DNA of 64,000 bases from Rachicladosporium sp. CCFEE 5018 (lineage: Eukaryota > Ascomycota > Dothideomycetes > Cladosporiales > Cladosporiaceae): assembly GCA_002077045.2 (NCBI GenBank), contig KZ111141.1:1557757-1621756 (forward strand), given 5' to 3'. The position numbers and the translations under genes were made by a program. Positions 42,684-53,190 of the stretch are shown piece after piece; position 1 is the first letter of the stretch; every line of letters begins with the position of its first letter. A model generated the notes under the pieces. The model searched no databases. It was not told where the DNA came from and saw nothing but the letters and a program-made list of their open reading frames with translations.

Positions 42684-43214
42684 ATGTCAGATCTAGGGTT
42701 TCTTCGCATTGCTCTTGAGCAAGCTTGTCGATCTCCGCCAAAACCGACGAACTTTTGCGTAGGTGCAGTCCTCGTCTCGCCGTCATCTGAAAAACCAGTC
42801 TTGGTCACGGGGTACACGCTCGAATGTCCGGGCAATACTCACGCAGAGCAAAGCTGCTTCATCAAGCTCGCCGAGACCCATGGGATCGTGACGACAGGTT
42901 CGAAGGATGAGCTTTAGACTCAGCTTGGACCGCTCCTGCCAAATGACGCAGTTCTGTACACGACCATGGAGCCATGCAACAAGCGATCTCCGGGCAATCT
43001 GACATGTGTGGAACGCATCTTGATGTTACAGACGAGCGACGGGAAGGCTGCGATCAAGAAAGTGGTCTGCGGCGTGCGTGAGCCCGAGACATTCGTAGGC
43101 GAGAATGTAGGCAGGAAGTGTCTGGAGGACGCAGGCATTGAGGTGGTGCATGTAAGTGGACTGGAAGACGAGATCTTGAAAGTTGCCACTGCGGGACATG
43201 TTCAAGCGACATGA
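42684..43214 (+). pseudogene. CMP/dCMP-type deaminase, copy A, stopped at codon 78
   Basis: The reading frame is collinear with the intact copy B (176 residues, no indels). The first half is kept, including the THAEQSC zinc/catalytic motif (residues 52-58). A TAG at 42915-42917 replaces the GAA codon of copy B; the eight codons around it also differ strongly (SKDEL before the stop in A). The second zinc half (MEPCNKRSPG with a further Cys) lies after the stop, so a truncated product could not form the metal site. The frame stays open after the stop to 43214 with conserved sequence, so loss is recent or is a base-calling/assembly fault. It could restart at the Met of TMEPCNK, but would lack the HAE motif. 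Confidence 0.75.
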
Positions 43215-43274
43215 GCTATGATTGCCACCACAAGTTGACCGCCCCAAGCTTCAACATGTCCTGCTCTGCCATGC

Positions 43275-44885
43275 TCATGACAGAACGCCACTGCGTCGCT
43301 TCTCAAGCTGCAGCAGCAGGAACTTCCCATCCTTGCCCATCGGCTCGGCAAGATAGCCACCATTGGCGATCATACCCGAGTCATCCGCAACACTTGTGAG
43401 GAACGCACTCCACACCGCCACCATGACGTTCTTCATCTCCAGCATCGCCAGATTGCTGCCTACACACATCCGCCCACCAGATCCGAAAGCCCAGAACCAG
43501 CGGCCCATCTCCTTGAGCTGCGCTTCCGATGACTCTAGCCATCGATCCGGGTTCCACGCGTAAGGATCAGGGAACACTTCAGGGTTGCGGTGTAGCGACC
43601 ATGCTTGCGACTGCACACGGATGCATGCTGGCAGCGCGGAAAGTGCATGGCGCGGCTCACCAAGAGTCGCCGCTGGAGGTGTGACTCGTGGCTGATTGCC
43701 TGGGATGGCTGCGTGGAGACGGAGGGTCTCCATAAGGATAGCGTTGAGAATGGGTAGGGTGTCGATCTCTTTTGCGTCTTCTGCGTTGTGCAATGCATCG
43801 ATCTCAGCTTGCAACCCTTGCTGCCACTGCAAATTGCACGGACGGCTCAGCTGCCACGCGAGCCATGTCAGGGTGATGCTTGAGGTGTCGAAGCCAGCGA
43901 GAACATGGTCCAGCATCTCAGATGCCATGTCAAGACGATGCGTCTTGGCTATCTGCTCGACGGAGAGATCGAGATCCGACTTGCTGATGTCTTTGATAAG
44001 CGCAGTCCGTAGCTGAGCGTAGACTGTCGGATAGTGCTCCGCAGCACCGACCTCGCCATTCTCTGCCGCTTCGCCCGTCAAGCTTGCCTCCGCCCGGTCA
44101 CACATCGATATAATCCAGTCCTCGATGTCATGGTTTGATCTCGTCACCCACTTCGGCACAATCAGCCCAAGCAGGCCAACACGACTCATGAAGTCAGTGA
44201 ACCTAGGCATCTCTTGCGGCCAGAACGTGTAGAGCTGCCGTGCTTTGTAGTCTTTCACGAACTTCTTCGCAAACTCCGGCTGCCTCAGAAAATCACTCCC
44301 ATTCCTCAATCCAAACACATAAGCAGCCACAAAGTCCATCGTCACAGAGCTGAAGATGTCATAAACTTCCGTCGGCTTGCCTGACCCTGCGACAGCCTCT
44401 AGTCGCGGCAGTAACCTCTCATGCAACAACGCCCTCGAGATCCTGCCTACGCCCTCATTGCCCTGTAGCGTCGATTTAGCGTAGATGTTACTCAGCATCC
44501 GTTTCCTCTTTGAGTGCGGACCATGCTCTGGCATGGCGAACATGGGCTGAACGCCATAGTTGCTGAAGACGTTTGAGTACCAGTCGCCTTTAGCGTAGCC
44601 GCCTGCGTAGATCGTGCGGATGCCTCCGTCTACGCAATTCAGAGAGAGCTCATTGGGAGCCAGACGGATGATTGGACCGAGTTCTGTGTGGGCGGCGTGG
44701 ACTGCGCGCGTATCGATTTGGAATAGCCTGTGGTAGAGGACCCATAGGGGCGAGATGGGTGCAGACCAGTGGGCGTTTGGAACGCGGGAGAGAGGGGAGA
44801 GGAACGCAGGGTGGATGATGTAGGTGTATGTCAGATAGGCGAGCACGAGACAAGCTGCCAGGGCTGGGATGATGGGGAGAGCCAT
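43275..44885 (-). CDS. Cytochrome P450 monooxygenase (copy A)
   Basis: A single exon of 536 residues. An N-terminal membrane anchor (about residues 4-28) is followed by a Pro-containing hinge (LSRVPNAHWSAPISPLW). The I-helix oxygen-binding motif AGFDTS is at 330-335, the K-helix ETLR at 386-389, and the heme loop FGSGGRMCVG with Cys at about 474. All key P450 residues are present. The enzyme is expected on the ER membrane with NADPH-P450 reductase. Its substrate is unknown; no biosynthetic backbone gene is nearby, so a metabolic-cluster role is not supported. It converges with the deaminase (60 bp) and diverges from COQ3 (315 bp). The anchor codons are the part that differs most from copy B. 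Confidence 0.93.
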   Translation of the reverse strand: MALPIIPALAACLVLAYLTYTYIIHPAFLSPLSRVPNAHWSAPISPLWVLYHRLFQIDTRAVHAAHTELGPIIRLAPNELSLNCVDGGIRTIYAGGYAKGDWYSNVFSNYGVQPMFAMPEHGPHSKRKRMLSNIYAKSTLQGNEGVGRISRALLHERLLPRLEAVAGSGKPTEVYDIFSSVTMDFVAAYVFGLRNGSDFLRQPEFAKKFVKDYKARQLYTFWPQEMPRFTDFMSRVGLLGLIVPKWVTRSNHDIEDWIISMCDRAEASLTGEAAENGEVGAAEHYPTVYAQLRTALIKDISKSDLDLSVEQIAKTHRLDMASEMLDHVLAGFDTSSITLTWLAWQLSRPCNLQWQQGLQAEIDALHNAEDAKEIDTLPILNAILMETLRLHAAIPGNQPRVTPPAATLGEPRHALSALPACIRVQSQAWSLHRNPEVFPDPYAWNPDRWLESSEAQLKEMGRWFWAFGSGGRMCVGSNLAMLEMKNVMVAVWSAFLTSVADDSGMIANGGYLAEPMGKDGKFLLLQLEKRRSGVLS

Positions 44886-45200
44886 GTTGGCGTGCAGGTA
44901 AGGTGTAGGAGACGAGATACAATTATACCTTAGAGCAGTAGTTGCAGGACCACTGAAGGACTACTTACCTACCTTACCCTTATCGTCTCGTGACTCAGAA
45001 GATAAAGCTTCCCGATTCATTGACACACAGCATGTACTCCACATTCGACTGCTGTTGTCGAAGCTGTCGGACTCTCCGACTCTGGACGGCGGGAGCGGCA
45101 CTTTACAGGACACTTCCTTGGACTTCACCTTCATGGACGCCAATGTAGTGCGATTACAGTCAAGCATACATTCCAGCCATCCCCTCTAAATTAGAGCACG
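44886..45200. promoter_or_regulatory. Divergent promoter P450 - COQ3 (copy A) with TGACTCA site
   Basis: 315 bp between the two ATGs. TGACTCA at 44991-44997 is a perfect Gcn4/CpcA or AP-1 (Yap) core site and is kept in copy B at 58792-58798. The region is nearly identical in the two copies and of equal length, unlike the adjacent P450 anchor codons. Confidence 0.45.
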
Positions 45201-46139
45201 ATGCCACACTCATCGCCCTCGTCACTACTGGCACTGCCGGCATCCATACGAAGCCTCATCGTCGCGCAGAGCCGTCTGCAGAGCGCAATCCCCACGCTTG
45301 CCACTGCCACGACGAGACTCGGCCATGTTCAGACGACACGCAGCTATGTCACAGAGAGCACCACAGCACCGCAAAGCTCTGTGAACGCAACAGAGGTGTC
45401 ACACTTCAACACCCTTGCGTCAGAATGGTGGGATCCGCACGGCTCGAGTAGATTATTGCATCTCATGAACCCGCTCCGCCACCAGTTCATAAATCGATGC
45501 TTGGCTACACATGGCGGCGAGCACACGACACAGCGGAAGTACTTGGACATCGGTTGCGGGGGTGGCATATTCGCAGAGTCTGCGGCTCGTCTAGCATCCA
45601 CAAAATCTGTGACAGCCGTGGACCCAACACCCGAAGTCATCTCAGTAGCAAAGCAACATCAACGAGTTGATCCTCTCCTACTCGAGCCAGGACGTCTAAC
45701 CTACCGCAATCATTCTATCGAAGAACTCCCTCTTCCCACCTCACCCTCTGAAGGCTTCGACATCGTGTCACTCTTCGAAGTCATCGAGCACATCCAGCAA
45801 CCCTCACCCTTCCTCTCGAATATACTCCAACACATCAAGCCCGGAGGCTGGCTGATCGGCTCAACGATCGCGCGGACATCAGTATCGTGGTTCACGACGA
45901 AGTTCATGGCTGAGGAGGTGTTGAGGATGGTGCCGAGGGGGACGCATGAGTGGAGCCAGTACATTCAGCCGACTGAGATGCGAAGTTGGGCGAAGAAGGA
46001 GGCGGATCTGGATGCTGATGGTATTGGGTGGCAGGTCATGGGCGTTGTGTATGTGCCTGGACTGGGGTGGAAGGAGGTGAAGGGGAGTGAGGGGTGGGGA
46101 AACTACTTCTTCGGTGTGAGGAAGAGTGCCGCTCATTGA
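45201..46139 (+). CDS. COQ3: Ubiquinone biosynthesis O-methyltransferase Coq3 (copy A)
   Basis: A single exon of 312 residues. The head is Ser/Arg-rich with few acids (residues 1-50), a likely mitochondrial presequence. NATEVSHFNTLASEWWDPHG opens the family domain; the AdoMet motif I is YLDIGCGGGIFAES (about 114-127), then SVAKQHQR, the acidic motif II segment FDIVSLFEVIEHIQQP, and ILQHIKPGGWLIGSTIARTS. Coq3/UbiG carries out both O-methylations of the quinone ring on the matrix face of the inner mitochondrial membrane. Length matches yeast Coq3. It converges with the HET gene, only 24 bp between stop codons. Confidence 0.95.
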   Translation: MPHSSPSSLLALPASIRSLIVAQSRLQSAIPTLATATTRLGHVQTTRSYVTESTTAPQSSVNATEVSHFNTLASEWWDPHGSSRLLHLMNPLRHQFINRCLATHGGEHTTQRKYLDIGCGGGIFAESAARLASTKSVTAVDPTPEVISVAKQHQRVDPLLLEPGRLTYRNHSIEELPLPTSPSEGFDIVSLFEVIEHIQQPSPFLSNILQHIKPGGWLIGSTIARTSVSWFTTKFMAEEVLRMVPRGTHEWSQYIQPTEMRSWAKKEADLDADGIGWQVMGVVYVPGLGWKEVKGSEGWGNYFFGVRKSAAH

Positions 46140-46163
46140 AGGCGTTCTTGAATGCCGGCCAGT

Positions 46164-47804
46164 TCAGTGGATGCTCAGGACTATCAAGGGATGCTGATTC
46201 AGACGCCATGATGGGATGTGAAGCCGGCCTGAGGCTATTAGGCGCACATCCGGAAGCTGGGCACCGTTCCTGCGCAGAATGACTTTCAGATCATCATATT
46301 CATCTCGACTGAAACCACAGACCAGATCGCCGATCTGCGTCTGTTTCCCGATGGGACGCTCAAGATTCATGGTCTCGAGCCCGGGCGGACAATTTGCGCT
46401 CGCTGCTTCGCCTTCTGCAGCCTCGGCGACCGTGTTAGTGCTTTCTAGCACACCATGAAAGATAAGCGTACAAGCGAGAACGTTGCCTGACAGTACCCGA
46501 CACGGTCCAAGTGGTCCTGAATCTCCTAGACCAGAAGGTTTCTGGCGGAGGTCGGGGCACCACGATGGGAGAGCAGCGGTCAGCTCGTCGACGTCCTTGT
46601 GCATTGTCGCACTGTACAGAAACGCCTGAACAGACCTGCCAACATTCAACTTGTCAGCGCAGGAGGCGGCGAAAACTTCCGCTGCCGTCATGCTGTAGTC
46701 TGGTCGAAGACCCCTGCGTGGCCCGAGACTCTGCAGCGCATAGACAATGTCCCTAGGATCCGAACACTGGAAGTCGTGGGCGAAGTAGGTCACCATTGAC
46801 AATATCTCGTCCGGAGGGATGGTGTGGCCATATTTTCCCATTGCGGGCGCCCAACCACTGAAACCAAGCACGCCTATGATTTGATCCAATCTTTTCGACC
46901 ATTCAAACCCAGTAGCCACGCTGTATACCGGCGCGTGAAACACTCGTTCTATGTCTCGCCACGCCGGGTTCGTTAAGGTAGCGGCTGCGAGCGTGAAGGT
47001 ACGAATGTATGCCCCTGCAGCAGGACCCCATATCAAGATGACCTCGTCCTTGTCGTCATCGAAGGCGTGCTCTTGAATGATCCAACGGCGAGTCCAGTAA
47101 CGGCGGTTGGTTATCAATTCCATGAGTCTGTTAATCTCTTGGACAGCGATGGCGAGGTCATCAGCGTTGAAGAGTACGCGTAAAGAGTCCGGCAGTGGCC
47201 GCGAAGGTAACGGTGTTTTGTTTCCCTTCCGGCTGTGAAATCGATTCGTAGCATCGGTAGCGTCGAATGCTGCACGCGCCAAGCACAACACCGATACGCC
47301 ACCTCCTCTCGTGGTAACGACATGCTTCCTGTAATGCCAGTGGCGGTTTTCACCCATGCACTCGAGCATGCATTGGATTCTCTCATCCTCGTCCCTATCA
47401 GTTCCTTGCCCAAGCCAAACAAATAACCGCTTGGAGCCCTCGTAAATATCCGCCATCCTCGCTACCATGGTCTCTCTCTCCTCGACGTCCGCCTGATTGA
47501 TGCAGATTGCATCAATCCAGATGGGCATGCACAGATCCTTAGTTGCTATGACTCGCCGAAGCCAGTCATACAAGTTCTGGGTGATCTGTAGCGCTTGCCC
47601 ATCGACTGTTATGCTGCGGCACAAATGAGCATCGCCGTCGGCATCCATGCCCCAGGTGTAAGACAAAGTCGCATACTCGACACCACCCTGCAGACTTGTG
47701 ATGCCCAGGGAGCAGCGTATCTCAGCTTCATCGGTGCTTGTGAGTGTTGTGAGCACTCTGATTGAGTCTTCATTAGGCAGTGTCTGGTAGACGTAGGCCT
47801 CCAT
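46164..47804 (-). CDS. HET-domain protein (copy A)
   Basis: 546 residues from the ATG at 47802-47804, the same start that is usable in copy B. The frame is open in copy A for 38 more codons (to 47918), but copy B lacks that ATG and has a stop there. The HET signatures occur in order: EYATLSYTWG (about residues 42-51), LYDWLRRVI, MPIWIDAICINQADVEERE (about 95-113) and MADIYEGSKRLFVWLG. The C-terminal part has WAPAMGKYGHTIPPDEILSM and FQCSDPRDIVYALQSLGPR, the usual second half of these proteins. HET proteins take part in fungal non-self recognition and cell death, but most genomes have dozens and few have a tested role. Overlap at the 3' end with COQ3 transcripts is likely. Confidence 0.9.
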   Translation of the reverse strand: MEAYVYQTLPNEDSIRVLTTLTSTDEAEIRCSLGITSLQGGVEYATLSYTWGMDADGDAHLCRSITVDGQALQITQNLYDWLRRVIATKDLCMPIWIDAICINQADVEERETMVARMADIYEGSKRLFVWLGQGTDRDEDERIQCMLECMGENRHWHYRKHVVTTRGGGVSVLCLARAAFDATDATNRFHSRKGNKTPLPSRPLPDSLRVLFNADDLAIAVQEINRLMELITNRRYWTRRWIIQEHAFDDDKDEVILIWGPAAGAYIRTFTLAAATLTNPAWRDIERVFHAPVYSVATGFEWSKRLDQIIGVLGFSGWAPAMGKYGHTIPPDEILSMVTYFAHDFQCSDPRDIVYALQSLGPRRGLRPDYSMTAAEVFAASCADKLNVGRSVQAFLYSATMHKDVDELTAALPSWCPDLRQKPSGLGDSGPLGPCRVLSGNVLACTLIFHGVLESTNTVAEAAEGEAASANCPPGLETMNLERPIGKQTQIGDLVCGFSRDEYDDLKVILRRNGAQLPDVRLIASGRLHIPSWRLNQHPLIVLSIH

Positions 47805-48656
47805 GTCGTTTATGACGGCGTGGACTTCTCCAATATCTGACTCGCACGTGGTGCTGCCGCAGATCTGGATACGGCAGCAAACCCTTTCACTGGTGACCCA
47901 GCAAGGCGTCAGGTTCATTGGAGCAGAGCAGATTCTATTATTGAGCTGTTACGGACGCTGCAGAAGAGAGTCGCTGCTGCAAAGTGTGAAAACGCAAAGG
48001 CATACATTTGAACGAACTTCACAACCACAAGTCGCCTCACCTCCCAAGACTACTTCTCGAATCTGCGGTCAACCACAGCTTCAATACTTGTCCCAGTGTA
48101 CGCCAATGAGGCTCAAGCCGTGGTTGCACTGCCACAAGGCATGCATGCATGATCATCCCGTGCAGTCGCTCTTCGGCTTCGTACTTTATGCTTCGATCGG
48201 CGTATCCGACTGCTCCGATCATCGAAGTGGGTGGCCATGAGCAGTGTCGTGAGCAGACACGAAGCTGGTTGACTAAGAGTAGATACATGGAAGTGTATGT
48301 ATTGCTACGCGCGAAGTACGGAAGGCGCCAAGACCGAGGTACAGAGGTACGAGTGCTTGACAGTCCAGTGCAGCATGCAACAAAGCATCCTCCACCATCA
48401 CTCCTACACGAAAAGGCGACAATTTGTTTGACATATTGCTCAATTGTACAGGTGTATCCTCTATTGTATAGTCTATGGTCCGCTAGAGTCGAGAGCAACA
48501 GTCCCAAACCCGCGATGCAATGTTTGATGCCGCTCTTCTGTAGTCCATCATCCCACGAGGGAATACTGTTTGTACACCTTTCCATGCGTCTATCAGATAT
48601 TGCACTCTTTCCAGTGCTTTCTTAGTATTTGAGGTGGGTGAATGAGGGCGGATGAT
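47805..48656. other. HET - ATP9 spacer (copy A)
   Basis: 852 bp, same length and nearly the same sequence as 61606-62457. It should hold the HET promoter and the ATP9 3' UTR. Open frames on both strands (48037-48585 minus, 48149-48625 plus) overlap each other and have no family signal; I do not call them genes. Confidence 0.4.
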
Positions 48657-49051
48657 CTACAAGAACTTGGCCATCATGGCAACCATGAGATCGAAGAGCT
48701 GGGAAGATCTGTTAGTACGTGTTGACTGCCAGAGATCAAGCGCACAATCAGGGGTACATACACCGATGGCCTCCACGAAAGCGAACCCGAGGATGGCGTA
48801 GGAGAAGAGCTGGCCGCGGAGCGATGGGTTGCGCGCAGTGGCGTTGATGAGCGCAGCGAAGACGAGACCAATACCGACACCAGCACCGGCGAGACCGATG
48901 GCAGCGGAGCCCATGCCGATGTTTTGCGAGACTTGGACGAGGGCATTAGCCATCTCGGAGGAGTATGCGCGCTTGGCGATGGGAGAGCGGGTTGCGGAGA
49001 GGAGGTTGGTGGAGCGCTTCATGGGAGCGAAGGCGGTTTGGCGGGATGCGG
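48657..49051 (-). CDS. ATP9: ATP synthase subunit 9 (copy A), exon 1 lost in the gap
   Basis: Exon 3 48698-48657 and exon 2 49051-48762 are identical in layout to copy B; intron 48699-48761. The acceptor TAG of intron 1 lies at 49052-49054 and the N run begins at 49056, so the first exon (41 codons plus one base in copy B) is absent. Exon 2 carries the presequence end and the c-ring hairpin: GAGVGIGLVFAALI, the RNPSLRGQ polar loop, and FVEAIG with the proton-binding Glu; exon 3 ends MVAMMAKFL. This is the proton-translocating c subunit of mitochondrial F1Fo ATP synthase, nucleus-encoded here. Confidence 0.9.
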
Positions 49052-49055
49052 CTAG

Positions 49056-49155
49056 NNNNNNNNNNNNNNNNNNNNNNNNNNNNNNNNNNNNNNNNNNNNN
49101 NNNNNNNNNNNNNNNNNNNNNNNNNNNNNNNNNNNNNNNNNNNNNNNNNNNNNNN
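49056..49155. other. Assembly gap, exactly 100 N
   Basis: A run of 100 N, the usual mark for a join of unknown size between contigs. Left end: ATP9 intron 1. Right end: second base of a BLM10 codon matching 34379. The real distance and even adjacency of the flanks are not shown by sequence. Confidence 0.98.
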
Positions 49156-52100
49156 AGTTCCTTGTTAAGAACCAGGAAGACGACGTGCAGTGTTTCAATG
49201 CGCTGTACACAGCTTACAAGTCGTGGTTCGTTGATATCGGCATTGAGCGTTCGGCTCATGTCCTAGACAGACTTACTAGGCTACTGGCTGCCGACATCCA
49301 TCAATTCAAGTTCTCAGGCACGAGGAAGGACTACCCCCGTCCGCTTCTTGTTCGCCGAGCAAACCTGTACCATTTCCAGCGGCTGCGGTATAACGAGCAT
49401 CCTCGCGTAGCATCCGAACTGGACAGGAAGTTGCTGCTCGATCTGGCGGATAGCTGCACGACGGTTTATACTGACATCCGCCGCACCGCTCAGTCGGCCG
49501 GGGAGCAAGCTATCAAGAGTATCGTGGGCGCCAAGACACTGATAATTCCTCCACTGCTCGAAGCGCTTGAGAAGGCAGTCAAGAACCAAGACGACCCACG
49601 GATTAAGGGTGGCATGTTCTCACTGCTGTACGGTAGTCTCGCCAAGTCGATCGGTCGGAACTGGAAATTTGCACCACGAATGATTAGATTGTTTATTGAG
49701 GTCTCCAATGCGGACCGGCCTAGCATACAGAAGCTTGTCAGCAACGCCAGCTTCACCATACAGGATATGACGAAGGCGATGGATCGCATGGTCATTCTTG
49801 ACCAAGCCACTCTTGATGCCATCTGGCCTACCGAATCAGAACCGTCTACCTTCGCAGACCGTCAAATGCCAACGTCACTAGAGGGCGCGAAGGATCTCGC
49901 GCCGGTGAAGAAGGCAAAGATCAAGCAGCGTCGCACCGACATCGAGGGAAAGAAGAAGATTCTTGCGCAGGAGCTGATAGCCTCCATCAAGCAAAGTCAC
50001 TGGAAGAGGGCCAGCAGGACTGCGGCGCTCGTCATCGGGTTGGACTATCGGTTTGAAACAATCTCGAGTGATGGCATGCTGGAGCTTGTCGTCAAGGGTG
50101 CCATCGATCCGCACCCACAGCTGAGAACACTGTATGCGCATGCACTCATCGCGATCTACAATCTCGCGCAGACGAGAGCGCTTGTCGGTCATCAGTACGA
50201 GAATTACTTAACAGATACGCAGATAGATCCTGACGAGATCTCGCTTCCAGTCAATCGCGACGACGAGGACTGGACTCGGGACTTCCTTGACGGCTTTGCT
50301 GACCCTGCGACTGATGCATACATAGACTCCGACTACCCTGGCTGGCTCGTGTGGCAGAAGAAGATGCGCGGGTACCGTACCGATAAGAGTCAGCTACAAT
50401 TCGACGAGGTGGAGCAGACTCTGCGGAAGAAGCTAGGCGCTCTGATCGACCGTCACTGGCTCTCCACCTACTTCGGCTACATGAAGCAGGAGCCGCGCGA
50501 TTCGAATGCAGATCGGTTTCGCATGTCCAGCTCGGTCATAGTGTCGTACGCGTTGGACTTGATGGCTGATGGTTTGACGACTGCGACCTGGGAGGACTTC
50601 AAGGACCTCACGCAAGCTGTGTATGGCGATGGTAGTGACAAGCATCAGCACCGTGCCATGTCCGAGATCTGTGGCGCCATGATCACAGGTGCTGAGGACT
50701 TCGACACAGACTTCAGAACTGAGGTGTGGAAATTCGTCTTCCCAGTCATCCGTCGCATCTTTACAGATGGCTTGACGCCGGAGAACATGGGCTACTGGTC
50801 AACGTTTGTCACTCTCGTTGTCGGCGGCAAAGATCCGAGACGCGCATGGCCACTCATCGACTGGCTTGCGGGCTTCAGACTGGACATGGGAACGAATGCG
50901 GCATTCAAGGAGAGCTCGAGGATCACACTGCTGCAGATAGTAGTTAATGCTGTAGGGTGGCACTTTCAGCTCGAGAAGGGCGTGCTAGAGAATTTCCTGG
51001 AGCATCTCGATCACCCCTACAAGGGAGTGCGGGAGGTTATGGGAACGACTCTCGCAATCATCTTCCGGACAAGATATCATGAGAGCTACAAGGACATACC
51101 AACATTGTTGGAGGCGCAGAAAAGCGCATCAAGTGTTGGAGTTAGGCCGTACGAGCCGACGGAGGAGTACTCTAGCATCGTCAAATCAACTTTCGAGAGA
51201 CTAGAGAAGTGGCGCCTCGAGCGACCCGCAGGAATACAGACGCCAACACCCTACACGCAAGCCAGCAAGAGTGTGCTGCTCTGGCTCGACACGCAGCTCG
51301 CTTCCTATGAGTGCACAATGCTCGTTCCCTTCTTCCCTGGTGCATTTATGGAGCAGCTCCTTCACATGATGGATATCAAAGAAGACCCTGAGTTGCAATC
51401 TCTGGCATACCACGTCTTCCGCCACCTGCCCAACATACCGCATCGTACAGGCGAAGATGAGGCATTCATCCGCAGCCTGATAAAGATCGCCACAACAGCC
51501 ACCTCATGGCATCAACGTCTGCGAGTGCTCATCAACATCCAGGTCATCTACTTCCGGCACCTCTTCCTCGTCACTGAGGTGCAGGCATCAGCCCTCTTCA
51601 AGTGTGTGCGCAGCATGCTGCACGATGTGCAACTTGAAGTCCGCCTCGGCGCCGCTGCGACTCTGAGCGGCATGGTGCGCTGCTCACCCCTGGATCGCAG
51701 GACGAAGCAAGTCAAAGACCTAAAGTCTCACTTCACATCCCTTCTCATCAAGAATCCTCTACCGAAGAAGCCTAAGGCTGGTACATCTGCGTCTACGGGT
51801 ACATCCACGCCGACGTCTGAGCAGAATAAGCTCATCCTTACTCGACATGCGGCGGTGCTAGGCTTGGGAGCGCTAGTGCAAGCTTTCCCATACGCTTCGC
51901 CACCACCAGAATGGCTACCTGAGGTCTTGGCTACGCTTGCTGGTAGGGCTGCGAGTGATCCTGGGGCAGTAGGCAAGAGCGTGAAGAGTATCTTGGGCGA
52001 GTTCAAGAAGACTAGACAGGATACGTGGTTCGTTGACATGAAGGTATGTTTCCTCCAATCTCGCCTATTCCGATACTTTGCTAACTTGGCTTGCAGGCAT

Positions 52101-52159
52101 TTACACCAGAGCAGCTTGAGGACTTGGAGGGGGTGCTATGGAAGAGCTACTTTGCATGA
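49156..52159 (+). CDS. BLM10: Proteasome activator Blm10/PA200 (copy B, C-terminal half only)
   Basis: The frame enters at the second base of codon 1017 of copy A and runs to 52043; intron 52044-52096; last exon 52097-52159. About 982 residues, from FLVKNQEDDVQCFN to the same WKSYFA end. No net indel separates it from copy A; amino-acid changes are few (for example IRLF for IKLF, MVILDQATL for MVLLDQDTL, PTESEPSTFADRQ for PTDSEPSTFTDRQ). The intron differs more than the exons, as expected for a gene under constraint in both copies. The missing N-terminal half is an effect of the contig end. Confidence 0.93.
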
Positions 52160-53190
52160 TCGCGACCGGAGACGAAGTTCACGTGTCACGATTGAGGACG
52201 TAAGTAAAGGCCTGGGAGACCGCCGGTGCATGCATTCATTGAAACAATAGGGTGTCTGGAGTAACACGATGCGTTCAAGCGGCATGGGTGGTGTTTGGGA
52301 CGATAGACTAGACTGTAAAAGAGTGACGACACAACGAGATACGTATGAGGAGATGAGAGTCTAGGCAATGTCTTCGTCTGTTATCGACACCATGGCAGCT
52401 GCTCGTCGCTGTGTCGCCATTTCGCAATGTCTGGTGAAATTATGGGAGGACTGATTAGTCTTGATTGTTAGTGCTCTAGGCACACTGACACGAAGTGTCT
52501 CCCCGACGCGGAGACCGGCACTCAGCCCTAGGCTCTACAGTCACCATTTTGCACCTACCTTCCCTCCCCCAAATGTAAAGAATGCAGACCGTGCTCCTGA
52601 CAGCCTGACCGTGGCCGTGTAGCGCTATTTTACGAAGCTAGGAGATGAAACCGCAGAGGCAGACTAAGTTCTTTTATAGCAGGATGGGGCTATCTCTCGC
52701 TCAGATATGGCCTCGAAGCTGGAAGCCATGGGTGTACGCTGTAGAAGCATGAGAAAGTCTCAAGCTGCCTGAAGAAGTGAAAGCTGAATCGTTCTTGTTC
52801 ACAGCAATGCTATGTGGCGCGTTACGCATTGCAAGGGTAAAAGGAAGAGCACGCGAAGAATTTCCCCATAGAGATTGCCGAGAAGTCCCTCCTTGGTCTG
52901 TGCACGCGCCGAATTCCGACTTTGCTGACTTCGCGTTCCCACAGCTCCATAGAAATTTCTGCTAGTCCGTACCAACGAGCATAAGCAGGAACGATGGGGT
53001 GGTGAAGATCATCGCCTGTCACCGCGCCCTATGCGCCTATGCGTGTAACATGGTTATATTACTGGATATCCGCTCATTCTGGCGGGAGGTGGGTACAGTA
53101 CGAATCTCTTACGTTTGTGTTTACTCCTCTCTGTCAGTCCTCTCATACCGCTGATTATCGAGGGTGTCCGTTTGGGACCGACAAACCACG
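52160..53190. other. BLM10 - permease spacer (copy B)
   Basis: 1031 bp. The first 170 bp and the last 345 bp match copy A; the middle (about 52340-52845) has no match there and holds no gene I can support. The F-box-like gene of copy A is absent. I looked for transposon ends or a target-site repeat and saw none that are clear. Confidence 0.5.

Larger units (their letters stand above)
34379..49055 (+). repeat. Duplicated block, copy A (BLM10 3' half to ATP9)
   Basis: Same gene order and orientation as 49156-62856. Start offset is 14777 bp, unchanged through the whole BLM10 coding part (no net indel in 3 kb). The offset falls to 13836 at the permease start, 13833 after it, 13822 at DnaJ, 13818 at the deaminase and 13801 from the P450 to the gap. 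It ends at the N run, one base beyond the acceptor side of ATP9 intron 1. Confidence 0.95.

Noticed and set aside
42903..42917. KDEL-like ER retention signal at the end of the stopped deaminase copy A
   Set aside because: The protein has no signal peptide and the tail comes from a local sequence change before a premature stop; coincidence.
46511..46799. Plus-strand frames in the HET gene
   Set aside because: Antisense shadows; the minus-strand frame carries the HET domain.
48037..48625. Overlapping 182- and 158-codon frames on both strands between HET and ATP9
   Set aside because: They overlap each other, change length between the two copies (for example 156 and 168 codons in copy B) and lack any motif.
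52340..52845. Transposon or solo LTR in the copy-B-specific spacer
   Set aside because: I could not see terminal repeats or a target-site duplication.
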